Shown in pieces: positions 16,785-24,981 of a stretch of 41,189 bases of DNA. Within the stretch, counting starts at the first letter, position 1. Every line of letters starts with the position of its first letter. The stretch is from an uncultured Peptoniphilus sp. (lineage in GTDB: Bacteria; Bacillota; Clostridia; Tissierellales; Peptoniphilaceae). The DNA is taken from the NCBI GenBank assembly GCA_902489255.1, contig CABTZF010000016.1, forward strand, positions 1-41,189, read 5' to 3'. The translations under genes were made by a program, and so were the position numbers. The notes under the pieces are model-generated. The model was not told the DNA's origin. It ran no database searches and was given only the letters and a program-made list of their open reading frames with translations.

Positions 16785-17777
16785 TTATAATCCTAAATTA
16801 GGATCAGCAAAAGTTATTCCATCATAAGTTTTTGAATTATATAAATAATACGCACAAGACCCAATCATTGCCGCATTATCAGTACATAGATCTTTTGACG
16901 GATAAAATATTTTTACTCCTTCTTTTTTTCCTCTTTCTTCAAAAGCTTCTCTCACACGAGAATTTGCTGAAACTCCACCACTTAAAACTATAGTATCAAG
17001 ACCTTTTTCCTTCTGCAATTTAAAGGTTTTCTCTAATAGAACATCAACAACTGCCTCTTGAAAAGATTTGGCAACATCTTCCTTTATAATTTTTTCATTT
17101 TTTTGGTCTTTATTATGCAAGTAATTAATAACTGCAGTTTTTAAGCCTGAAAAAGAAAAATTATAACCGTCATTAATCATAACTCTAGGAAAATTAAGAT
17201 TATCTTTACCAGTTTTTGCAAGTTCATCAATAACAGGTCCCCCGGGATAAGGAAGATCCATAGCCCTTGCAACTTTATCAAAAGCTTCTCCTGCTGCATC
17301 ATCAATGGTTGTCCCTATAAGTTCAAAATCAACAAAATTTTTGACATTTATCAGATAAGTATGACCGCCGGAAATTATAAGTCCTATAAAAGGCGGAGTT
17401 AGATTTTTATGACTAATATAATTGGCACAAACATGACCCATAATATGATTTACTCCTAAAAATGGTTTGTTTAAAGCCAAAGCCATGGCTTTTCCTGCAC
17501 TCAAACCCACAAGTAAAGCCCCAATAAGTCCGGGACCTCTTGTAGCGGAAACCAAATCTATATCCTTAAAATGCAGCTCTGCCTTATCAAATGCTTCTTT
17601 AATAACAGTATTAATGGCTTCAACATGTTGCCTTGAAGCAATTTCCGGCACAACTCCTCCATATTTTTTGTGAATATCAATTTGTGAAGCAACAATATTT
17701 GCCAAAACCTTTCTTCCGTCCTCTAATATTGCAACTGATGTTTCATCACATGATGATTCTATGGCTAAAGTTTTCAT
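16785..17777 (-). CDS. tsaD: tRNA N6-adenosine threonylcarbamoyltransferase
   Basis: TsaD transfers the threonylcarbamoyl group to A37 of ANN-decoding tRNAs, with TsaB and TsaE. The protein begins MKTLAIESSCDETSVAIL and has the metal site HIMGHVCAN (HxxxH), the PPFIGLIISGGHT segment, PYPGGPVID and the C-terminal LSGGVSANSRVREA. An upstream in-frame ATG (17807) exists, but the start at 17777 fits better: it forms an ATGA overlap with rimI, has an AAAGGA site, and places the conserved N terminus at residue 1. The protein is then about 330 residues, the usual length. Confidence 0.95.
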   Translation of the reverse strand: MKTLAIESSCDETSVAILEDGRKVLANIVASQIDIHKKYGGVVPEIASRQHVEAINTVIKEAFDKAELHFKDIDLVSATRGPGLIGALLVGLSAGKAMALALNKPFLGVNHIMGHVCANYISHKNLTPPFIGLIISGGHTYLINVKNFVDFELIGTTIDDAAGEAFDKVARAMDLPYPGGPVIDELAKTGKDNLNFPRVMINDGYNFSFSGLKTAVINYLHNKDQKNEKIIKEDVAKSFQEAVVDVLLEKTFKLQKEKGLDTIVLSGGVSANSRVREAFEERGKKEGVKIFYPSKDLCTDNAAMIGSCAYYLYNSKTYDGITFADPNLGL

Positions 17778-18229
17778 ATTGTCCTTTCTCCCTCTAAATC
17801 TCTCCACATAATTAAAGCATCTTTATCAATGCCGTAATAATCTTTTCGAAGTCCTTCAATTTTAAAATTAAAACTTTTGTATAGCTTTAAGGCATATTTA
17901 TTATTTGTCCTTACTTCTAAGGTTATCCTAAGGTCATTTTCTTCAGCATAATTTACTAAGTATTTAAAAAGCTCACTTGCAATTTTTCTATTTTGAAAAT
18001 CCGGATGGGTTGCAACATTGGCTATATGAATTTCATCATAAATTATCATATAACTTATATAGGCGATAACTTTTTTTTCATATTCAAAAACTAAGATATC
18101 TGAAAGCAAATCTTCTTTTATTGCATTTCTTATAGATTTTTTTGACCATGGATTTTCAAAAGAAATTTTTTCAATTTCATAAATACTGTCTATATCGTCA
18201 ATTTTTGCAAGTCTTATTTTTTTCTGCAT
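17774..18229 (-). CDS. rimI: GNAT N-acetyltransferase, RimI type
   Basis: RimI acetylates the N-terminal alanine of ribosomal protein S18; in Firmicutes it is routinely clustered with the tsa genes. The 151-residue protein has the motif A region VATHPDFQNRKIASELFKYL (about 76-95, R/QxxGxA form with Arg-Lys-Ile) and the C-terminal EVRTNNKYALKLYKSFNFKIEG segment typical of RimI. The start has a GGAG site and lies 32 bp inside the end of tsaB, so the two are coupled. Confidence 0.88.
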   Translation of the reverse strand: MQKKIRLAKIDDIDSIYEIEKISFENPWSKKSIRNAIKEDLLSDILVFEYEKKVIAYISYMIIYDEIHIANVATHPDFQNRKIASELFKYLVNYAEENDLRITLEVRTNNKYALKLYKSFNFKIEGLRKDYYGIDKDALIMWRDLEGERTI

Positions 18230-18863
18230 AATTTTTCTCCGCTTGGGAAAGCTTTAAGTAGTTTGGAACAAGTTTATACAAATCATCAGGGCCCCTGTCT
18301 TTATATTCTTTAAGGCCAAGCTTCGCTATATAAATTGCATTCATTTGCAAGTCTTTTCCAAGTTTAGCATTTTTAAATTCATTTATAAATTTAATTGCGT
18401 CCACTCCTTGAAGGGTTATTTCCCTATTGCCAACAATTTTTTTTAGTTCATCAAGTTTAATTACACTATCATCAATAAGGACTTTTCCATCTTCCATTAA
18501 AGTAGTATATATAAGTCCACGTCTGGCATCTATTATTGGTGCAACTAATCCGTCTTCCCTAACTGCTTGAGCTTTTAAAGATGAAACTGCAACTATATCT
18601 TTGCCCAAAACTTGAGCCATAACTTTTGCAAAAGTTAAACCTATTCTTACTCCTGTAAAAGATCCGGGACCTCTACCTACAGCTATCAAATCTATTGCAG
18701 ATAAATTGAAGTCAAATTTACTCAAGATATTATTTATCATGTCGCTTAAAGATTCACTATGATAAACTGAGCCTTGTAAAGAATAAAGGCTTAAAATATT
18801 ATCATCTTCAATAATTGCAACAGAAGTTGTCATTGTTGATGTATCAAAGCCCAAAACTTTCAT
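18198..18863 (-). CDS. tsaB: TsaB, tRNA threonylcarbamoyladenosine complex subunit
   Basis: TsaB is a TsaD paralogue that scaffolds the t6A complex. The protein begins MKVLGFDTSTMTTSVAII and contains VGRGPGSFTGVRIGLTFAK (about 58-76) and PIIDARRGLIYT, both diagnostic. An upstream in-frame ATG adds 12 residues, but the start at 18863 has a GAGGAG site 7 bases before it and matches the conserved N terminus. It overlaps tsaE by 20 bp. Confidence 0.94.
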   Translation of the reverse strand: MKVLGFDTSTMTTSVAIIEDDNILSLYSLQGSVYHSESLSDMINNILSKFDFNLSAIDLIAVGRGPGSFTGVRIGLTFAKVMAQVLGKDIVAVSSLKAQAVREDGLVAPIIDARRGLIYTTLMEDGKVLIDDSVIKLDELKKIVGNREITLQGVDAIKFINEFKNAKLGKDLQMNAIYIAKLGLKEYKDRGPDDLYKLVPNYLKLSQAEKNYAEKNKTCKN

Positions 18864-19305
18864 ATAACTTCTCCTCAATTCCTTCATATTTTTTTCCAAT
18901 ATGACTTATGTTTATTTCTCTATTCTTATCATATACTTTTATGTTAATGTTTAAATATTCTTCCGGTAGTGAATTTTTTATCTTATCTGCCCATTCAATT
19001 ATAGTAACTCCATCAGAATAAAAATATTCATCAAAGCCTAAATAATCTGTATCAATACCTTCTGTTAGCCGATAGGTATCTATGTGATAAAGGTTGGGAT
19101 TTCCTGTGTATTCATTAACTATTGTGAAAGTCGGACTTGTAACAATAGCTTTTATACCCATACCCCTAGCTATACTCTTTGTAATTGTTGTCTTTCCTGC
19201 TCCTAAATCTCCATTCAGACAAACTACCATTTTCCCCTTTAAAAGTTTACCCAGCAAAAATCCAAAACTTTTTGTCTTTTCTAAAGAATCTAAGATTATT
19301 TTCAT
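18844..19305 (-). CDS. tsaE: TsaE, ATPase of the t6A complex
   Basis: TsaE is the P-loop ATPase that drives turnover of the TsaB-TsaD complex. The 153-residue protein has the Walker A GDLGAGKTTITKSIARGMG (about 33-51), the VTSPTFTIVNEY segment and a IIEWADKI motif near residue 103, all typical of the family. The ATG directly follows the stop codon of the nitroreductase, with no gap, and the tsaB start lies within its last codons. Confidence 0.95.
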   Translation of the reverse strand: MKIILDSLEKTKSFGFLLGKLLKGKMVVCLNGDLGAGKTTITKSIARGMGIKAIVTSPTFTIVNEYTGNPNLYHIDTYRLTEGIDTDYLGFDEYFYSDGVTIIEWADKIKNSLPEEYLNINIKVYDKNREINISHIGKKYEGIEEKLYESFGL

Positions 19306-19830
19306 TTATTTGATAATATATTCTTTAACATGAGAATTATAATCCCAAGCTTTTTTTTCAGACTTTTCTTCTGCCCCATGACCAAGACCGATAATACATT
19401 CAACGTTTAACTTTTCATCCAAATCTAAAAGTTCGTGCAAGTAATCTTGTGAAGAAATTCCGTCTTTATTTTTTGCATTTGTAACATTTGCCCAAGTAGA
19501 AGCAAGTCCTAAATCAACAGCTGCCAATTGAATATAACTTGCCGCTATACAAGCATCTTGATGAAATGTATTATCAGCAAGTTCTTTATCACTCATTACA
19601 ACTATTGCTACATTTGCTCCCTTTAAAAATTCAGCTCCGCTACTTTTAAAATTTGAAAGTTTTTCTAATGAGTCTTTATCCCTTATCAGTAAATATTTCA
19701 TTACATCTCTATTTTTAGCAGTGGGTGCACGTAAAGCTCCTTCAAAGATTTCTTTTATTTCTTTATCAGTAACTATTTCATCTGTAAATTTTCTAATACT
19801 TCTTCTTTTTTTTGTTAAATCTAAAAACAT
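19306..19830 (-). CDS. Nitroreductase-family flavoprotein
   Basis: The 174-residue protein starts with the family signature TKKRRSIRKFTDEIV (FMN phosphate contact) followed by ALRAPTAKNRDVMKYLLI, and includes AAVDLGLASTWANV and a C-terminal IIGLGHGAEEKSEKK segment. These are typical FMN-dependent NAD(P)H oxidoreductases of the small clade. The substrate cannot be read from sequence. It is the first gene of the t6A operon, directly abutting tsaE, which is an unusual companion. Confidence 0.88.
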   Translation of the reverse strand: MFLDLTKKRRSIRKFTDEIVTDKEIKEIFEGALRAPTAKNRDVMKYLLIRDKDSLEKLSNFKSSGAEFLKGANVAIVVMSDKELADNTFHQDACIAASYIQLAAVDLGLASTWANVTNAKNKDGISSQDYLHELLDLDEKLNVECIIGLGHGAEEKSEKKAWDYNSHVKEYIIK

Positions 19831-19845
19831 AATATCACCTTAATA

Positions 19846-19854
19846 ATTATAACA
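19846..19854 (-). promoter_or_regulatory. Extended -10 promoter of the nitroreductase-tsa operon
   Basis: On the minus strand TGT-TATAAT (TATAAT at 19846-19851) sits about 16 bases before the AAGGTG ribosome site and ATG. No strong -35 is visible. It lies back to back with the xpt gene. Confidence 0.5.
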
Positions 19855-19918
19855 TATTTAATTTTACTAAAGCTTTTAATTTTGTAAATTAAATGTAATA
19901 ATATAGGTGGAGGTTTTT

Positions 19919-20491
19919 ATGAAACTTTTAGAAGAAAAAATAATAAAAGATGGCAAAATTCTTCCAGGTGATGTTATAAAAGTTGATTCTTTTTTGAACC
20001 ATCAATTAGATGTTAAGTTTCTTAATATTTTAGCCGAAGAAGTAGCCTCATATTTTAATAAAAAAGATATCAATAAAATATTGACCATAGAAGCAAGCGG
20101 CATAGCTTTGGCAACTATTTTAAGTATGCACATGAACTATGTCCCCGTTGTCTTTGCCAAGAAGAAAAAAACTTTAAATATTGGAGATGACTTGTGGCAA
20201 AGTCATGTTAAGTCCTACACTACAAAAAAAGATTATACCATCATTGTATCTAAGGATTATTTAAGGGAAGATGATCATTTGTTAATTGTAGATGATTTTT
20301 TGGCTGAAGGAAATGCTATTAACGGCTTAATTGATATAAGTAAAAAAGCAAAGGCAAAAATTATAGGAATTAGTGTTCCTATAGAAAAAGGATATCAAGG
20401 TGGTGGGGATAGGATTAGGACCATGGGCTATGATCTTTATTCTCTTGCAATTATAAATTCTATTGAAAATGGAAAATTTACTTTTAGATAG
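19919..20491 (+). CDS. xpt: Xanthine phosphoribosyltransferase
   Basis: Xpt salvages xanthine to XMP with PRPP. The protein (190 residues) has MKLLEEKIIKDGKILPGDVIKVD at its N terminus, the TIEASGIALA motif and the PRPP loop LLIVDDFLAEGNA (about 122-134), all characteristic of Xpt. A GTG 12 bases upstream is in frame but lies inside the GGTGGAGG ribosome site, so the ATG at 19919 is the start. No purine riboswitch is visible upstream; the intergenic space is only about 90 bases. It precedes a GNAT gene by 16 bp. Confidence 0.93.
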   Translation: MKLLEEKIIKDGKILPGDVIKVDSFLNHQLDVKFLNILAEEVASYFNKKDINKILTIEASGIALATILSMHMNYVPVVFAKKKKTLNIGDDLWQSHVKSYTTKKDYTIIVSKDYLREDDHLLIVDDFLAEGNAINGLIDISKKAKAKIIGISVPIEKGYQGGGDRIRTMGYDLYSLAIINSIENGKFTFR

Positions 20492-20507
20492 GTTACTAGG
20501 TGTTAAA

Positions 20508-21632
20508 ATGATAGAAATTAAAGAAGTTGAAACCGAAAAAGATTTAGATGCTTTTGCATCAGTCGTTTATGATATTTATAGGGATAACCCGTATTATGTT
20601 TTCCCTTTATATAATGACTATAAGAATTATGTGAAAGGTAACAATAATAGGTTGCTTTCATGCCCTCATAAATTATTTATAGCCGTAAAAAATAATAGGA
20701 CTGTCGGCAGAATAATTGCCTATATTGACCAGGAATTAAATTCTTATCATAATTCTTCAATAGGATATATTTCTCAATATGAATCTATTGACGATATGGA
20801 AGTTGCTAAAGCTTTGCTGGATAAATGTAAGGAGTTTTTTAATTATTATAATATAAAAATAATGAGAGGACCCGTTTCTCTTCCAGATGGTGATGACAAC
20901 AGAGGTCTATTAACTAATGCTTTTGATGAACTCCCATCAGTTATGAATGTATATAATCCACCATATTATAACGATCAGTTTATTCAATATGGTTTTACTT
21001 TGTACCATGATGTCTTTGCCTACAAATCCGATAAAGATTCTTTAATGAATAAAATAGAAAAACTTTCAAAACTCTTACCGCAAATTCAAAAAAGATATGC
21101 TTATCATACAGAAACTGTCAATTTAAAAAATATTGACCAGGTGCTTAAAGATGTTTTTGAAGTTTTAGACAAGTCCATTCCTGCAAGTTGGGAAGATTTT
21201 ATCCCTGTAAAAAAATCTGATGTGCGAGATATTTTTGAACAGATGAAAAGCGTTGTAATTGAAGATTTGATTGTCTTAGCAAAAAATAGCAAAGGTGAAC
21301 CTATAGGATTTGCTTTAACCCTGCCTGATTATAATGAAATTTTAGTTGATTTTAAAGGCAAGCTCAACTTAATAAATAAAATTAAGTTTTTATTTAAGAA
21401 AAATAAAATTAAAAGAGTTAGGATGTTTGTATTAATGGTTGTCCCAGAATACAGGAATAAGGGTGTGACTTCTTCAATTTATTACCATGTGTTTAAAAAT
21501 GCTGTTAAAATGGGTTTTACAGTTTTGGAGGGCTCCACTATTTGGGACTACAATAAAGAAATGATTAACGATATAGAAAAATTCGGTGCAGTAAAAGATA
21601 AGATATATAGGGTATATCAAATTAACCTATAA
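20508..21632 (+). CDS. Long GNAT-family acetyltransferase-like protein
   Basis: The protein (374 residues from the ATG at 20508) belongs to a group of long GNAT-like proteins of Firmicutes. The N-terminal half (about 1-190) has a degenerate GNAT-like part with the MRGPVSLPDGDDNRGLL segment near residue 120; the C-terminal half ends in a recognisable acetyl-CoA fold with VVPEYRNKGVTSSIYYHVF (R-x-x-G motif as RNKGV). The start at 20508 is preferred over one 45 bases earlier, which lies within xpt. The ribosome site (AGGTG) is weak, suggesting coupling to xpt. The substrate is unknown. Confidence 0.75.
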   Translation: MIEIKEVETEKDLDAFASVVYDIYRDNPYYVFPLYNDYKNYVKGNNNRLLSCPHKLFIAVKNNRTVGRIIAYIDQELNSYHNSSIGYISQYESIDDMEVAKALLDKCKEFFNYYNIKIMRGPVSLPDGDDNRGLLTNAFDELPSVMNVYNPPYYNDQFIQYGFTLYHDVFAYKSDKDSLMNKIEKLSKLLPQIQKRYAYHTETVNLKNIDQVLKDVFEVLDKSIPASWEDFIPVKKSDVRDIFEQMKSVVIEDLIVLAKNSKGEPIGFALTLPDYNEILVDFKGKLNLINKIKFLFKKNKIKRVRMFVLMVVPEYRNKGVTSSIYYHVFKNAVKMGFTVLEGSTIWDYNKEMINDIEKFGAVKDKIYRVYQINL

Positions 21633-21674
21633 AATTAATTCTTTCATAAAATAATTTTTATTTAATTTATATAA

Positions 21675-21715
21675 ATTGACCCCCAATTCGGTTTAAATCC
21701 GCTTTGAGGGTCAAT
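21675..21715. terminator. Hairpin between convergent genes, probable bidirectional terminator
   Basis: ATTGACCC and GGGTCAAT pair perfectly, with an inner CGG/CCG pairing around a TTTAAAT loop. AT-rich sequence follows on both strands but no clean T-run. It lies between the ends of the GNAT gene (plus) and the CD1247-like gene (minus). Confidence 0.55.
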
Positions 21716-21764
21716 ATAAATTCAAATTTATTTCCTACTGAAATATATTCAACTTAGATAATTA

Positions 21765-22115
21765 TTATTTATCTTCTTCGATAGAGCAGCATCCTCCATC
21801 ACATTCAGAACTGTCTTCACAAGATTCTGATTCTTCATCACATAAATCTAAATCATCATAATCAAAATCTTCATCATCATCGTAAAGATCATAATCTTCA
21901 TCATCATAAACATAGTCTTCCAAGTTAGAAAGATCTTCTTCTATAATATCAATATAGTCTTCCATTTCTTCATTGGCATCTTTAACTTCATCAACCATGT
22001 CAGAAACTAAATCAATCAATTCAGATAAAATTTTACCCTCTTTTGATTCCTTATCTAAGTTATAACCGTCTGCTAAGCCTTTTAAGTAGGCAATTCTCTT
22101 TAATAAATAATCCAT
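21765..22115 (-). CDS. CD1247-type N-terminal domain protein with acidic, Cys-rich tail
   Basis: The N terminus MDYLLKRIAYLKGLADGY matches the CD1247 N-terminal domain found in clostridia, whose function is unknown. Residues about 20-65 form a helical region. The rest is an extreme Asp/Glu/Tyr stretch ending in five cysteines (LCDEE, SCEDS, ECDGGCC) that could bind metal. The start at 22115 is chosen because GGGAGG lies just before it and the conserved domain begins there; an upstream in-frame ATG would overlap the efp end. It follows efp by 16 bp and is probably co-transcribed. Confidence 0.7.
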   Translation of the reverse strand: MDYLLKRIAYLKGLADGYNLDKESKEGKILSELIDLVSDMVDEVKDANEEMEDYIDIIEEDLSNLEDYVYDDEDYDLYDDDEDFDYDDLDLCDEESESCEDSSECDGGCCSIEEDK

Positions 22116-22131
22116 TTTTACCTCCCAAAAT

Positions 22132-22689
22132 TTATACTCTTGACATATATTCTCCGGTTCTAGTATCAATTCTGATCTTATCTCCGGTGTTTACAAATAA
22201 CGGCACATTTAATGTGAATCCTGTTTCTACTGTTGCGGGTTTAGAACCTCCACTTGATGTGTCTCCCTTTACTCCCGGTTCAGTTGCTGTAATTTCAAGT
22301 TCTACAAAATTTTCAGGAGATACTCTGAAGGCCTTGCCTTGAAATAAGTTGATATTTACCATATCATTTTCCTTAATAAAATTCAAGGCATCTTCTACCA
22401 TTGACTTTTCAAGTGGCATTTGTTCATAAGTTTCTGTATCCATAAAATAATAAAGTGTACCGTCATTATACAAATATTGCATATTTTTATTTTCAATAAC
22501 GGCTTTTTCAAATTTTTCTGACGGGTTAAAAGTTGTATCCTTTATGGAGCCTGTAAGAACTGATTTAATTTTTGCTCTTACAAAGGCTGCTCCCTTTCCC
22601 GGCTTAACATGTTGAAAATCAACTACTTCATAAACGTCCCCATCCATTTCAAAAGTTAGTCCCTTTCTAAAATCTCCTGCTGTTAACAT
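22132..22689 (-). CDS. efp: Translation elongation factor P
   Basis: EF-P relieves ribosome stalling at polyproline. The 185-residue protein is the family length and has three beta-barrel domains. The N-terminal KOW-like domain contains the VKPGKGAAF loop; the residue at the tip, modified in many bacteria, is the Lys of PGKG. The C-terminal OB domain shows the GDTSSGGSKPATVETG signature and ends with DTRTGEYMSRV. No modification gene is adjacent. Confidence 0.97.
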   Translation of the reverse strand: MLTAGDFRKGLTFEMDGDVYEVVDFQHVKPGKGAAFVRAKIKSVLTGSIKDTTFNPSEKFEKAVIENKNMQYLYNDGTLYYFMDTETYEQMPLEKSMVEDALNFIKENDMVNINLFQGKAFRVSPENFVELEITATEPGVKGDTSSGGSKPATVETGFTLNVPLFVNTGDKIRIDTRTGEYMSRV

Positions 22690-22711
22690 AGTTTCCTCCT
22701 AATTTACTTAC

Positions 22712-22740
22712 GTTTTAACAATACCCATTTTTTATAGCAA
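22712..22740 (-). promoter_or_regulatory. Possible promoter of efp
   Basis: On the minus strand TTGCTA (22735-22740) and TAAAAC (22712-22717) are 17 bases apart, just upstream of the AGGAGG site of efp. The -10 is a weak match. Confidence 0.35.
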
Positions 22741-22748
22741 TATATACA

Positions 22749-23678
22749 TTAATCTCCTTTGTTTATCAAATTATTTATAAGGAGTTTAAAATATTCCGGT
22801 AATATTTTACCATATTTTTTAATAATATTATTATTTAATTTTACACTAATCCCCCTTGCCCTGTCAAAGGGGTCAAGCAAATAGCCTTCAATTTTTATAT
22901 TATTTTCAACCTGACTATTTCGGTCTAAATATACTAGGCCTTCATTATTAATGTTGTTTGAAAAAATTTTTGCATTTATTATAAATAAATTATTCATATT
23001 AATATTTTCTGCAATTTCAAGGCTTCCGCTTTCTTGATAAATAACATCTTTTTCATTTATTAGGGCCTTTACAATTTCTTGCTCTATCCCATTTGCATCT
23101 ATTGTTTCTTCATATATTTTTATTAAAGGACCTTCCTTTTTCATCTTATAATCTCCGTTAATTATAATTAATTTACCGGCATTTTCAAAATTTCCGGTCT
23201 TGATTTTTTCAAACCCATTAATGATTTTTTCCAATTCATCATTTTTGGTATTGGAAGAATTGCAAATTCCATTTTCTTTTCTATAGCAATCATTAATAAA
23301 AGTTCCCATGGATAAAATTCTTGATTTTATTTTTTTGTAATCTGTCCTTGCTAAAATGCTAAATTCACCGGACCTAAACATGGTAAGTTCAATTCCGTCT
23401 ATTTTAACTTCATCAATATTCATATTTATTTTTAAATCTTTACATAATCTGCCCTTATCCATTGAAAAATAATAGTCTTCTAATTCTTTCATAAAATTTT
23501 CTTTGGCAAAGACAAGGTTTATAACAGATTCTGCCATGTAATCAGCTTGAATTTTCCTTTTACGAAAGCTTGCTACTCGCGTTCCCATATATGTTTGGGT
23601 ATAAATAAAATAAAATATTACTGATAAAAAAGCTATTGTAATTACAGTAAATATATAAATATAAGCTTTTTTCTTCAT
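22749..23678 (-). CDS. Pilus-assembly (PilX/GspK-like) membrane protein
   Basis: The 309-residue protein has an N-terminal hydrophobic helix (about 5-27) and then a long extracellular region. No canonical prepilin cleavage motif is present, but the helix is followed by a RKRKIQADYMAESVINLV segment similar to the post-helix part of PilX-type proteins. It is the last gene of the pilin string and starts 4 bases inside the previous gene. The product role is inferred from position and topology. Confidence 0.5.
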   Translation of the reverse strand: MKKKAYIYIFTVITIAFLSVIFYFIYTQTYMGTRVASFRKRKIQADYMAESVINLVFAKENFMKELEDYYFSMDKGRLCKDLKINMNIDEVKIDGIELTMFRSGEFSILARTDYKKIKSRILSMGTFINDCYRKENGICNSSNTKNDELEKIINGFEKIKTGNFENAGKLIIINGDYKMKKEGPLIKIYEETIDANGIEQEIVKALINEKDVIYQESGSLEIAENINMNNLFIINAKIFSNNINNEGLVYLDRNSQVENNIKIEGYLLDPFDRARGISVKLNNNIIKKYGKILPEYFKLLINNLINKGD

Positions 23679-24211
23679 TTTTCTATTTCCCTACATCTAA
23701 GGCTAACTTCTCTAGTCATAAGTGATTTCTCATCTTTATAGATTTCAAGCTTTAATAAGTTTTTTTCGATGCTTGTATGTAGTTTTATGTTTTTCCCCAA
23801 TGTATTTTTTCCATCACTACTTATAAGAGTGTTTTTCATCTTATACAATTTGTTGGACCTCATTGTCAACCTGTAAATATTGCCTTCCCAATTTTCATAG
23901 TAAATATATTCATATTTGCCACGCCTTGTATTATTTGTTGCATCAACTACAATAGTTATTGAGCCGTCAGTATTTGACGGATAATAATACTTAGCTTTTG
24001 CTATTTCATCTTTTATATAATCTAAAATAAATGAATTTTCTTCATTATATTTTCTATCCTTGTAGGATATTGAAAGGGATTTCTCCCCAATGTAAAACAT
24101 AGATGAAAGTGCAAGTATTAATATTGACGATAAAGCCAAAGCTAATACGAGCTCAATTAGAGAAAATCCCCTCATTTTTAAGATAAATTTCAAATTTAAT
24201 TTCTCTTTCAT
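23675..24211 (-). CDS. Prepilin-like protein with type IV pilin N-terminal motif (PilW/GspJ-like)
   Basis: The 178-residue protein has a textbook class III signal: short positive leader KFILKMRG, then FSLIELVLALALSS with Phe at +1 and Glu at +5, which a prepilin peptidase would cleave and methylate. The remainder resembles a minor pilin of the PilW/GspJ size. It overlaps the preceding gene by 59 bases and the next by 4, so all are co-translated. Confidence 0.78.
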   Translation of the reverse strand: MKEKLNLKFILKMRGFSLIELVLALALSSILILALSSMFYIGEKSLSISYKDRKYNEENSFILDYIKDEIAKAKYYYPSNTDGSITIVVDATNNTRRGKYEYIYYENWEGNIYRLTMRSNKLYKMKNTLISSDGKNTLGKNIKLHTSIEKNLLKLEIYKDEKSLMTREVSLRCREIEK

Positions 24212-24560
24212 TCTTTTTATCCTTGACTAGTAAAATTAAATGTTTGGCATTTCCAAAAGTATTTGATTCAAGTTGACTTGAATAGTTGGTGTCAGTATCC
24301 TCCCCAATAGCTACCCCTTCGCCCCTATAATTTTTAGAAATAAGTTCTTCCATTTTAGAATTTGCATAATCAATAAGTTTATTGTAATCATTCAGTTCTT
24401 TATTTCCCTTATTTAAATTATAGAAATTAGATAGTAAACTTACAGCTACAAGGCCAAGCAAGACTATGGAAAAAAGCACTTCCAGCATAAGACTTGCTCT
24501 TTTTTTATAAGTGATTAATTTAATAAGTTTTTTCTTTATCTTTTTCATCATAATTATCAT
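24153..24560 (-). CDS. Minor pilin-like protein (PilV/GspI-like)
   Basis: The protein has a basic leader (KKIKKKLIKLITYKKRA) followed by SLMLEVLFSIVLLGLVAVS: Ala at -1 and Glu at +5 of a type IV pilin helix. The body is short, about 100 residues. Several in-frame ATGs (24590, 24560, 24551, 24548) are possible and no strong ribosome site decides between them; 24560 is a compromise. It overlaps the upstream gene by about 40 bases. Confidence 0.65.
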   Translation of the reverse strand: MIIMMKKIKKKLIKLITYKKRASLMLEVLFSIVLLGLVAVSLLSNFYNLNKGNKELNDYNKLIDYANSKMEELISKNYRGEGVAIGEDTDTNYSSQLESNTFGNAKHLILLVKDKKNEREIKFEIYLKNEGIFSN

Positions 24561-24981
24561 AGTAATTAATTTTTCCTGTAACGGGCACAATAGTTACTCT
24601 GTATTTTTTATCATCAATTTGAAAATCTATATGACCGCTTGTGTTGGAACTCTTTGGAAAAGCAGGTTTTCCCATACCTGTAAACTTTATATCATTAACA
24701 TTTTTTTCAGTAATTTTAATATATTTTGAAAAAGTAACATCTTTTTTTTCATCAGCTAAGGTAAAAGAATATCCCTTATCTGTAATATTTAAACTTGTTC
24801 TTGTATTTGTTTTCTCTGCAAAGTTTCTAACATAATTCAAGTCAAGGACCAGTTCTTTTATTTGTTGTTTTGCCCTGTATTTTTCAACCACATCTGCCTT
24901 AAGACTTATAGCTGTAAGTAAAATTGCCATTATTGCCATTACTAGAACAAGTTCTAAAAGCGTATAAGCTCTAGATTTCAT
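24520..24981 (-). CDS. Prepilin-like protein (FimT/GspH-like)
   Basis: The 153-residue protein has a short leader MKSRA and then YTLLELVLVMAIMAILL, giving Ala at -1 (not Gly) and Glu at +5. The body is followed by the extracellular beta-rich part with TGKINYYDNYDEKDKEK at the end. The Ala cleavage site and the size match FimT/GspH-type minor pseudopilins. It overlaps the upstream gene by 11 bases. Confidence 0.72.
   Translation of the reverse strand: MKSRAYTLLELVLVMAIMAILLTAISLKADVVEKYRAKQQIKELVLDLNYVRNFAEKTNTRTSLNITDKGYSFTLADEKKDVTFSKYIKITEKNVNDIKFTGMGKPAFPKSSNTSGHIDFQIDDKKYRVTIVPVTGKINYYDNYDEKDKEKTY

Noticed and set aside
17778..17807. Upstream ATG as the start of tsaD
   Set aside because: It adds 10 unconserved residues; the later ATG has a ribosome site, an ATGA overlap with rimI and the conserved MKTLAIESS start.
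19907..19918. GTG as the start of xpt
   Set aside because: The GTG is part of the ribosome binding site of the ATG at 19919, which also matches the family N terminus.
21104..21292. Minus-strand frame inside the GNAT gene
   Set aside because: It is a shadow frame with no start signals and a composition unlike the neighbouring proteins.
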